64,000 nucleotides of DNA from UBA4733 sp036734945 (GTDB lineage: Bacteria > Chloroflexota > UBA4733): positions 166,880 through 230,879 of the forward strand of contig DAIMXP010000001.1 of assembly GCA_036734945.1 (NCBI GenBank), read 5' to 3'. The translations under genes were made by a program, and so were the position numbers. The notes beneath the pieces were generated by a model, which ran no database searches, had not been told where the DNA came from, and was given only the letters and a program-made list of their open reading frames with translations. Numbering within the stretch: the first letter of the stretch is position 1; every line of letters starts with the position of its first letter. Shown piece after piece: positions 58,243-64,000 of the stretch.

Positions 58243-59310
58243 ATGGCGTCGTTCGCACACACGATTAGCCGGCATTTTGACGCCGGAGAGCGGCAGCGGC
58301 TCGGCATCTTCTACGGAATCATCGTGCTGTTGCATGTCCTCGGCTGGGGAACGCTGCTGCTCTACGTTGCCCCACGCTACCCTGTCATGCTCGGCCTAGG
58401 CGGCCTCGCCTACACCTTTGGGCTGCGCCACGCCTTCGACGCCGACCACATCTCCGCCATCGACAACACCACCCGCAAACTGTTACAGGATAAGCAGAAG
58501 CCGATGGGCGTGGGCTTCTTCTTCTCGCTGGGCCACTCCACCGTCGTCTTCCTGATCTCGCTCGGCCTGGGACTTGCCGTCCACTTCATCGTCACCGGCA
58601 TCCAGGGGGGCAGCCTCAAGAACACGGGCAGTGTCATCGGTACCGCCGTCTCGGGCGCCTTCTTACTCTTGATCGGCCTGCTGAACCTGATCATCCTGCT
58701 TGATATTTACGGCGTCTACCGCCGGATGAAGCAGGGCAACTACAACGAAGCCGAACTCGACCACAAACTGACGGCAGGCGGCTTCATGACGCGCATCTTT
58801 GGCCGGCTCTTCAAGGTGATCCGCCACAGTTGGCAGATGTACTTCATCGGCTTCCTGTTCGGTCTCGGCTTCGACACGGCCACCGAAGTGTCCCTGCTCG
58901 CCATCTCCGCCGGCGCAGTGGCCAAGGGACTACCGCTAGCCGCCGTCTTGTGCCTACCGACGATCTTCGCGTCCAGCATGGCGCTAATGGACACCACCGA
59001 CGGCGCCTTTATGGCGAAAGCCTATTCCTGGGCTTTCTCCAACCCCATCCGCAAGGTGTTTTACAACCTGACGGTGACCGGACTCTCGGTTTTCGTTGCC
59101 CTCTTCGTCGGTGGAATCGAGGTTTTGCAGATCCTCAGTGGCCAGTTCAACTGGGCAGGCGGCGTCTGGAACGTCGTCAACAACCTGGACTTCAACAAGA
59201 TGGGCTTCATCATCGTCGTGGCCTTTGTTGTCACCTGGGTTGCCGCCTTCACCATTTGGAAGACGCGCCGGATTGAGGAGCGCTGGGGCACCATGGTGAA
59301 GCAGATCTAG
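58243..59310 (+). CDS. Nickel/cobalt transporter, NiCoT (HoxN/NixA) family
   Basis: 355 residues with eight hydrophobic segments. Metal-binding helix II signature RHAFDADHISAIDNTTR (HX4DH) is intact. GFFFSLGHSTVVF, LFGLGFDTATEVSLL and SSMALMDTTDGAFMAKAYSW are the other NiCoT signatures. Single-component uptake of Ni2+ or Co2+ across the membrane. Its promoter overlaps a Nur-like dyad, and a Fur-family gene begins 22 nt after its stop, so metal-dependent repression is likely. No urease or hydrogenase genes are seen here. Confidence 0.96.
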   Translation: MASFAHTISRHFDAGERQRLGIFYGIIVLLHVLGWGTLLLYVAPRYPVMLGLGGLAYTFGLRHAFDADHISAIDNTTRKLLQDKQKPMGVGFFFSLGHSTVVFLISLGLGLAVHFIVTGIQGGSLKNTGSVIGTAVSGAFLLLIGLLNLIILLDIYGVYRRMKQGNYNEAELDHKLTAGGFMTRIFGRLFKVIRHSWQMYFIGFLFGLGFDTATEVSLLAISAGAVAKGLPLAAVLCLPTIFASSMALMDTTDGAFMAKAYSWAFSNPIRKVFYNLTVTGLSVFVALFVGGIEVLQILSGQFNWAGGVWNVVNNLDFNKMGFIIVVAFVVTWVAAFTIWKTRRIEERWGTMVKQI

Positions 59311-59332
59311 CACAAAGCGACGGGGGCACAGC

Positions 59333-59821
59333 ATGACGCAATCACCCGCACCGCTGGGACCTGGCATGCGGCAGACATTGCCGCGCCGTCTCGTCTGGGA
59401 AGCGATGGCTCGTCTCGGCCCGCATTGCACCGCCGAGGAGATCGCGGCTGATCTGGAGGCGCATCGCATCAGCGTGCCCCGCAGTTCGGTCTATCGGGCG
59501 CTCGAAGCGCTAGAGGCTTCCGGCGCCGTTAAGGCCGTCCACTTCGGCGGTGGTCCTGCTCGATACGAGGCGACGGGCGAAGAGCATCAGCACGCGGTCT
59601 GCCAGGTCTGCCGGGGCATCCTCCATTTGGAGAACTCGCTGATCCGCGAACTGGAAGAGCATCTGCAGCAGGACCACCATTTCACACCTGTCCGCACCGA
59701 CGTCACGGTGGTCGGTATCTGCGCGCACTGCGCAGATACCGAGCCGTTATCTCTTAGTGCCCGCGCCGTGCATAATTTAGAGCACATTCATTACAAGGTC
59801 GCGCCTCCAGAGCGCCTTTAA
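59333..59821 (+). CDS. Fur-family transcriptional regulator (probable Nur-type)
   Basis: 162 residues. N-terminal winged helix: CTAEEIAADLEAHRISVPRS, SSVYRALEALEASGAV. Dimerisation domain with EEHQHAVCQVC (His85, His87, Cys90, Cys93) and C-terminal Cys130/Cys133 (ICAHC), giving the structural zinc site. Encoded 22 nt after the nickel/cobalt transporter, whose promoter holds a Nur-like dyad; nickel sensing is inferred from this context, not from the protein alone. Fur or Zur function are alternatives. Codons 128-136 form an 11-bp hairpin in the DNA. Confidence 0.92.
   Translation: MTQSPAPLGPGMRQTLPRRLVWEAMARLGPHCTAEEIAADLEAHRISVPRSSVYRALEALEASGAVKAVHFGGGPARYEATGEEHQHAVCQVCRGILHLENSLIRELEEHLQQDHHFTPVRTDVTVVGICAHCADTEPLSLSARAVHNLEHIHYKVAPPERL
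59714..59740. repeat. Perfect 11-bp hairpin inside the Fur-family gene
   Basis: GGTATCTGCGC and GCGCAGATACC flank the 5-nt loop GCACT. It lies over the codons of the second zinc CxxC (ICAHCADT). It may be chance compatible with coding or act on the mRNA. Confidence 0.5.
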
Positions 59822-59967
59822 CGTGAAGCTGCGACGGGATCTCCGTTGCCTGCCAGGCGTGGGCACGCTGCAGCCACATGAAAGGCGGGCTGACGCTGGA
59901 CGGGATATGTCCCTGGTCAGATGCACCACTGCCGGGGGACGTGGCCTGCCGGCGGCACGGTAGAATT

Positions 59968-60008
59968 TGCCCGCAGACACCACTTCCGACAGGCGGTGTC
60001 TGCGGGCA
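59968..60008. terminator. Hairpin between Fur-family and DUF929 genes
   Basis: Perfect 14-bp arms TGCCCGCAGACACC / GGTGTCTGCGGGCA with a 13-nt loop, immediately before AGGAGAG and the ATG at 60027. There is no U-run. It could end the Ni/Fur transcript or control the next gene. The remaining gap from 59822 shows nothing else. Confidence 0.45.
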
Positions 60009-60026
60009 GGAGAGAACGAGGTCAGC

Positions 60027-60932
60027 ATGCCAACCCGCACGTCCAGTTCGCGCCCGCAGGCCACTCCGGCGAAGAAGAAGCCCGCAGGGAAGGGCCGTGC
60101 TCGATCGCGGAGCGGTCCACCGCTGGTTGGGGTTGTCGCGCTCGGCCTGGTCTTGATCGTGGTCATCGTGCTCATCGGCGTCAAGCTGGCATCCAGCGGC
60201 AGCGGCGCTGCCGGTTCGGACAACCAGCCGGTACCGGCTCCCGTGCTTGCGGAGATGGAACAGATCCCGGCGGCTACCTTTGATACCGTCGGCAAAGGGA
60301 CAGCAAGCATAAATCCCGTGGTTTTGCCTGGTCCCCCTTTGCAGAGCGGCGGCAAGCCGGAACTGCTCTACGTGGGCGCGGAATACTGCCCGTACTGCGC
60401 CGTCCAGCGCTGGTCGATGCTGGCGGCGCTCAGCCGCTTCGGCCAGTTCAGCGGCCTGCAACTCATGACGTCGGCCCCCAACGACGTCTACCCTTCGACC
60501 CCTACTTTCACGTTCGTCCACGCCACCTACACCAGCGGCTATCTCGCCTTCGCCAGCGTCGAGTTGGAGACGAACCAGGCGGTCAACGGACACTACCAGA
60601 AGCTGCAATCAATGACGCCCGCACAAGCCCAAATCTTTCAACAGTTCGATGCGCCGCCTTATGTCGCCCAGAGTGCCGTGGGGACGATTCCTTTCCTGGA
60701 CGTGGCCAACCACTACCTGCTGAACGGCTCGCCGTTCAGTCCGCAGGTGTTGCACGGCGAGACCTGGCAGCAAATCGCCCAGGCAGTGCAACAACCGGCG
60801 AACGCCGAAGCCCAGGCCATCCTCGGCGGAGCCAACGTGCTGACCGCCACGATCTGCGCCGCGGACCGCAATCAACCCGCCGCCGTCTGTACGTCCCCCG
60901 CCGTCCAGCAGGTTCATCTGGCCGGAGCATGA
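60027..60932 (+). CDS. DUF929 domain protein, thioredoxin-like, membrane-anchored
   Basis: 301 residues from ATG 60027. A basic cytoplasmic head (KKKPAGKGRARSRS), one membrane helix (LVGVVALGLVLIVVIVLIGV) and an extracytoplasmic thioredoxin-like domain with the active-site pair Cys121-Cys124 in VGAEYCPYCAVQRW. VGTIPFLDVANHYLLNG supplies the cis-Pro region. It is followed 12 nt later by a VKOR gene, suggesting a DsbA-like partner reoxidised by VKOR. Two further cysteines near the C-terminus (ICAADR, VCTSP) may form a second pair. Confidence 0.9.
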   Translation: MPTRTSSSRPQATPAKKKPAGKGRARSRSGPPLVGVVALGLVLIVVIVLIGVKLASSGSGAAGSDNQPVPAPVLAEMEQIPAATFDTVGKGTASINPVVLPGPPLQSGGKPELLYVGAEYCPYCAVQRWSMLAALSRFGQFSGLQLMTSAPNDVYPSTPTFTFVHATYTSGYLAFASVELETNQAVNGHYQKLQSMTPAQAQIFQQFDAPPYVAQSAVGTIPFLDVANHYLLNGSPFSPQVLHGETWQQIAQAVQQPANAEAQAILGGANVLTATICAADRNQPAAVCTSPAVQQVHLAGA

Positions 60933-60944
60933 TCGGGACCGTCG

Positions 60945-61445
60945 ATGCAGCGCCCTGAGGTAGCGTCTGAACCGGTGGCAGTGCGCGCTGCCGATCCCGA
61001 CGACGTGGCGTCACATTGGCCCCGTGCCGTCGCCCTGCTCTGCACCCTGGCCGGTTTGGCCGTGGCGCTCTACCTCAGCGCGGTTCACCTATCCAGCACG
61101 GTGCCGCTGTACTGCGCCGAGAATGGCGTCATCAACTGTACGCAGGTGACGACGAGCCCGTCGTCCATAATGCTGGGCGTCCCGGTTGCCTACTACGGCG
61201 TGCTCTGGTTTGGCGTCATGGCGCTGCTGCTCGTGGCGCACCATCGCGCGGCACACCTGGGCCGTCTGGTCTGGGTTGCCGGCGGCGTTGCCGGGGTGCT
61301 CTATCTGCTCTACAGCGAACTCTTCGTCATCGGCGCCATCTGCCTCTGGTGCAGCCTGGTCCACCTGCTGATCCTCGCTATTTTCGCACTGACCGTGCTC
61401 TTCCCGGGCAGAACGGCCGACGCTCGCCAGGATAGTGACCGATGA
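60945..61445 (+). CDS. Vitamin K epoxide reductase (VKOR) family protein
   Basis: 166 residues with four or five membrane helices. Active-site residues: loop cysteines Cys57 and Cys65 (LYCAENGVINC), Ser in TTSPSSIMLGVPVAYYG and the quinone-proximal CxxC Cys133-Cys136 (ICLWCSLVH). Bacterial VKORs oxidise periplasmic thioredoxin-like proteins and pass electrons to quinone, replacing DsbB. The neighbouring DUF929 protein is the likely partner. The last bases overlap a PIN-domain remnant. Confidence 0.95.
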   Translation: MQRPEVASEPVAVRAADPDDVASHWPRAVALLCTLAGLAVALYLSAVHLSSTVPLYCAENGVINCTQVTTSPSSIMLGVPVAYYGVLWFGVMALLLVAHHRAAHLGRLVWVAGGVAGVLYLLYSELFVIGAICLWCSLVHLLILAIFALTVLFPGRTADARQDSDR

Positions 61446-61609
61446 CGCCGTACTGGCTGCGCCACAGCATCGCGACAAGTTTGACCGCGTTTTCGGCAAA
61501 GGCACAGTATCTTGTCACTCACGACAAGCATCTGCTCGCGCTGCGTCACTATCAAGGCATCCTAATCGTTTCACCGCCTGCGTTTCTCAGTATCCTGAGG
61601 ACGTTGTAG
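61442..61609 (+). pseudogene. C-terminal remnant of a PIN-domain toxin
   Basis: A 55-codon frame whose second half, AKAQYLVTHDKHLLALRHYQ then GILIVSPPAFLSIL, is the typical C-terminal end of VapC/PilT-like PIN domains (LVTxDxxLL, then IxxPxxFL). The N-terminal acidic residues of the nuclease are missing. A short stretch VTDDAVLAA in another frame just upstream (61435-61461) looks like the preceding PIN segment, so the remnant is probably frameshifted too. No antitoxin is nearby. Confidence 0.65.
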
Positions 61610-62032
61610 ATGCGTCTGCCGAGACTATTGCTACCGTCGAGGAAGGCAGTTGCCGTGAGCACTCGGAGTCTTCCCCACAGGCTGCTCGTGGCAACCGGCC
61701 CTGCCGTCGTTGCCTGGTTGGGCCTGACCAGCCCGGCGTTTGCCCACGGCTTTGCCGGCCAGCCCTACATCCTGCCGGCGCCGCTCGCTGTCTATCTCGT
61801 AGCCGGCGGTGCGGTGGTCCTGCTGTCCTTCGCGCTCATGGTGACGTTTGTCGGCGGCACAGGTCAGGAGACGCTGACCGGCTCGCGGCTGACGCTCCCG
61901 GCACTCGCGCGGCCGGCGGTCGTCGCCGCGGCACGAATCGTCGGCGGCGTCCTTGGCGTTGTCGCGTTGCTGGCGGTGGTCGCTGTCGGCTGGTTCGGGC
62001 TCACAGACCCCGCCGACGGCCAATCTGGCTGA
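61610..62032 (+). CDS. Membrane protein, probably cut short by a frameshift
   Basis: 140 residues. A signal-peptide-like start (VATGPAVVAWLGLTSPAFAH), then AHGFAGQPYILPAPLAVYLV and two membrane helices (AGGAVVLLSFALMVTFV and ARIVGGVLGVVALLAVVAVG). This resembles the beginning of a longer family of membrane proteins with an AHxFGQxYxLPxPLxxY start. The frame closes at TGA 62030-62032, where the expected continuation (ANLAEYIVWIY) appears in another frame. Function unknown. Confidence 0.6.
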   Translation: MRLPRLLLPSRKAVAVSTRSLPHRLLVATGPAVVAWLGLTSPAFAHGFAGQPYILPAPLAVYLVAGGAVVLLSFALMVTFVGGTGQETLTGSRLTLPALARPAVVAAARIVGGVLGVVALLAVVAVGWFGLTDPADGQSG

Positions 62033-62339
62033 GTATATTGTCTGGATCTACTGCTGGGCCCTCCTGCACGACGTCGTGCCCCAGACCACTTCTTGGACCG
62101 CAGATGCCGTCAGGTTGGCAGCGCTGGCGGTGAATCTGCAGGCCGGCAGCCTGGTCAACGGCGCCGGCCTGCGCTTTGCGCCACCGACCGCCGCCGACGC
62201 CGGCCAGAACGTGCGTGCCGCCAACGTTGTCTGGCAGTGGCAGCCCCAAGGGCAAGTCGTTGTCTACCCCCAGCCCTATGCCACGACGAAACCGCTTATC
62301 GTCGACGTACCGCAAATGACCGCATTCGCCGGGCGATGA
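62007..62339 (+). pseudogene. Out-of-frame continuation of the preceding membrane gene
   Basis: The frame from 62007 reads TPPTANLAEYIVWIYCWALL and runs 110 codons to 62339, ending near the start of the next gene (ATGA overlap at 62336). The first part fits as the continuation of the 61610 gene after a shift around 62007-62020 in a CCGCCGAC-rich run. The later part (ADAVRLAALAVNLQAGSLVN, VVWQWQPQGQVVVYPQPYAT) is unfamiliar. It may instead be a separate gene with an unrecognised start. Confidence 0.4.
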
Positions 62340-63118
62340 GCGCGCAGCGTCAGGCGCTGCTCAAGCTGCGGACAGCGCTTCTCCTCACCGCGCTCTCGTT
62401 GCTCTATCTCGTCGGCGCCTGGCACACCGGGGCCGTGCACTGGGATGGTCTGGCCCCGACTGCCTACCGCTACGTCACGCCGCCGCCGGGCTACACCAAT
62501 CCCGGTCCGCCATCAGGGGCGAAACAAACCGTCGTCTTCTGGAACGGCGTTTCGCAGTCGGTCCAGGTCTACACCGTCGACCTGCAGGCGCAACTGACGG
62601 TGCCGAACGGCGCGTTCCCGCCGAATGCTACAGGCAGTTCCATCGTGGTGACGATCACGCCCCAGGCGCCACCGACGGTCTCTGGCCTCGTCCTCGACGG
62701 CAACGCCTACGTGGTGCTGGCGCAGTATCTGGACGGTACCTCCGTGCCCACCCCCTGGCCGAAGCCGGTATTCGTCTACTTACTCTTCCCGGCCAGCAAC
62801 ATCCCCCAAGGCATGTACACTCTGCAGGGTAGCCAGGCTACCGAGATCAGCAAGACCGTCGACTTTCCCACCCAATCCGTCCAGGGGCAGATCAGTGCTG
62901 CCGGCACCGTCGTCGCGGCCGGGCCACCGCAGGCAGGCAGTACTGCCGGTGTGGCCGGCAGTCATGTCACGACGATTGCCGTCGTCGTAGCAGGCGTCGG
63001 TGTCATCCTGGTGGCGATCGGTCTGCTGCTGGTGGCACGCCGCCGGGCCGGCCGTGCGTCCGACGACAGCGACACGGGAGAAGAGCGTGATCCTGACGAG
63101 GAGTTGCCGCCGGCCTGA
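62336..63118 (+). CDS. Bitopic membrane protein, unknown
   Basis: 260 residues from ATG 62336, overlapping the upstream frame by 4 nt. One N-terminal membrane helix (TALLLTALSLLYLVGAW), an extracytoplasmic domain of about 180 residues rich in beta strands (QTVVFWNGVSQSVQVYTVDL, SSIVVTITPQAPPTVSGLVL), a second helix near the C-terminus (IAVVVAGVGVILVAIGLLLV) and an acidic tail. No family recognised. Its end overlaps the CPBP gene start by 32 nt. Confidence 0.75.
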   Translation: MSAQRQALLKLRTALLLTALSLLYLVGAWHTGAVHWDGLAPTAYRYVTPPPGYTNPGPPSGAKQTVVFWNGVSQSVQVYTVDLQAQLTVPNGAFPPNATGSSIVVTITPQAPPTVSGLVLDGNAYVVLAQYLDGTSVPTPWPKPVFVYLLFPASNIPQGMYTLQGSQATEISKTVDFPTQSVQGQISAAGTVVAAGPPQAGSTAGVAGSHVTTIAVVVAGVGVILVAIGLLLVARRRAGRASDDSDTGEERDPDEELPPA

Positions 63119-63701
63119 GTTGCTCCGGCAACGGGCAGGGGTGCTCTCCCTGACCATCGGCGTAGGCCTGCTCACCGTGGCGCGCAACCTATTCGCGCGA
63201 CGGTGGCTTGGTCATATGGCTGCCATCCAACTGCTCAGCTACGGCCTCCTCCTCCTGACCAGTCTGGCAGCAGCCGGGTACGCCGGGTTGCCGCCACGCG
63301 ATCTGGGGCTGTCCTGGGGGCGCCTCAAACTCCGCCTGGGCGGTGCGCTTGTCCTGACGGTCGCGCTGACGGCGCCCGGTTTGATGCACGGCGTCAGTGC
63401 CTTGGCAGCGGTAGCAGCCGTTCCCGGCGCGCTAGCCGTGGCGACGATCGAGGAGTTGCTCCTTCGCGGGGTGCTCTACACCCTCTGGCAGCAGAGCAGC
63501 GGAATAGGCAGCGCTATCGTGCTCACGAGTCTTGCCTTTGCCGCGACCCATGCCTTCCTGTATCCGCCGCCGGTGATCCTCCTGGGTCTCATCACCGGCT
63601 TGCTCCTGGCGAGTTGGCGGGCGCTTACCAATGACCTTATCGCACCAATTGTGGCACACTCGGCAGTCGACGCGATAGCCCTGGCGGTGCTGAGGTACTA
63701 G
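63087..63701 (+). CDS. CPBP family intramembrane metalloprotease (Rce1-like)
   Basis: 204 residues from GTG 63087 with GGGAG 6 nt upstream, overlapping the preceding gene by 32 nt. Several membrane helices. Family motifs: VATIEELLLRGVLYTLW (EExxxR), LAFAATHAFLYPP (His) and IVAHSAVDAIAL (HxxxD). Related proteins process prenylated peptides, bacteriocins or membrane proteins; the substrate here is unknown. Converges on the NrtS gene with a 4-nt overlap. Confidence 0.92.
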   Translation: MILTRSCRRPELLRQRAGVLSLTIGVGLLTVARNLFARRWLGHMAAIQLLSYGLLLLTSLAAAGYAGLPPRDLGLSWGRLKLRLGGALVLTVALTAPGLMHGVSALAAVAAVPGALAVATIEELLLRGVLYTLWQQSSGIGSAIVLTSLAFAATHAFLYPPPVILLGLITGLLLASWRALTNDLIAPIVAHSAVDAIALAVLRY

Positions 63702-63895
63702 CGGCGGCGACTGCCCAGTGCTCCCCACAAGGTGACACAGAAGGGCACCGCGTAGGTGAGCGGGATCTTCCAGGCGAGCGAGGCGGGCAAACTACCGCCC
63801 AGCAGGACGGTCCCCTGGTTGATCGCCACCAGAACGGTGCCCACGGTCAGCGCCGTGAGCAGCGCACGTCGCAGGAGTTGAGTGGCAATCATCAC
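63698..63895 (-). CDS. nrtS: NrtS-like small membrane protein
   Basis: 65 residues with two membrane helices. LLTALTVGTVLVAINQGTVL then PLTYAVPFCVTLWGAL matches the small NrtS family (INQGxxL, KxxLTYxVPxCV) reported to aid nitrate/nitrite transport. The start is GTG 63895 or ATG 63892; no strong SD. No nitrate-related gene is nearby. The final 105 bases of the window (63896-64000) hold no recognisable feature. Confidence 0.7.
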   Translation of the reverse strand: MMIATQLLRRALLTALTVGTVLVAINQGTVLLGGSLPASLAWKIPLTYAVPFCVTLWGALGSRRR

Positions 63896-64000
63896 GACGT
63901 TGCCAACGCGGACAGCGCCTCCTGGTAACTCTTCACAACCTTTTGATATGGGTGTGTTTCACCTCTGTTGGCACTGCTAGGCTGCTAAGGTGAGGAACGT

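Noticed and set aside
63896..64000. Possible start of another gene at the right edge
   Set aside because: Only about 100 bases, with a GGTGAGGA string but no convincing frame.

Overview
The window is a GC-rich, gene-dense bacterial chromosome segment. It fits a Chloroflexota-type organism best. This is an inference from several signs: Ala/Thr-rich lipoprotein linkers, Gram-positive-style signals (sortase, T-box leader, UppS, class B PBPs, L,D-transpeptidase), many GTG/TTG starts behind strong Shine-Dalgarno (SD) sequences, and short palindromic repeats scattered between genes. No tRNA, rRNA, phage or CRISPR locus was seen.

Layout. 1-7.3 kb: end of an ABC-2 exporter (ATPase plus partial permease), an oligopeptide-type binding lipoprotein, an O-methyltransferase, a lipoprotein-like sortase, a Gfo/Idh/MocA dehydrogenase, an M50 site-2-type protease and a 36-residue lysine-rich protein. 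7.5-12.9 kb: a leftward catabolic cluster (AraC regulator, PhyH dioxygenase, sugar-type binding lipoprotein, FAD oxidoreductase) without permeases. 13.2-17.2 kb: rightward M50B-like protease, NHL-type propeller and S9 peptidase. 17.3-26.7 kb: leftward ligA-deoB-TIM barrel-two-subunit molybdenum hydroxylase-SH3 lipoprotein, then a Ca2+/cation exchanger. 27-28.2 kb: uppS and a small membrane protein. 28.3-35.2 kb: a complete, tightly overlapping trpEGDCFBA operon behind a Trp-specific T-box leader. 35.2-37.9 kb: a small accessory stretch (methyltransferase remnant, a two-gene module of unknown function, Uma2, orphan DUF433). 37.9-42.5 kb: ppc and a class B PBP.

42.6-48.3 kb holds two tandem paralogous membrane histidine kinases. 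One is split by a 1.48-kb IS630-family element flanked by a TA duplication. Removing the element and one TA restores a 662-codon frame, against 659 in the intact neighbour. The transposase is in two frames joined by a GGGAAAC slip site. 48.3-55.5 kb: L,D-transpeptidase, tRNA-dihydrouridine synthase, ABC-F ATPase, several small proteins and a GT4 glycosyltransferase. 55.6-59.8 kb: a MecA-like lipoprotein PBP, a NiCoT nickel/cobalt transporter with a Nur-like dyad in its promoter, and a Fur-family regulator. 60-63.9 kb: a DUF929-VKOR disulfide pair, a PIN-domain remnant, a probably frameshifted membrane gene, a CPBP protease and NrtS.

The most notable points are the perfect 27-bp-arm palindrome inserted in frame inside trpF, the cloverleaf-like palindrome family (one copy of which supplies the stop codon of a kinase gene), the cleanly readable IS630 insertion with its recoding signal, and the candidate nickel-responsive regulatory circuit.
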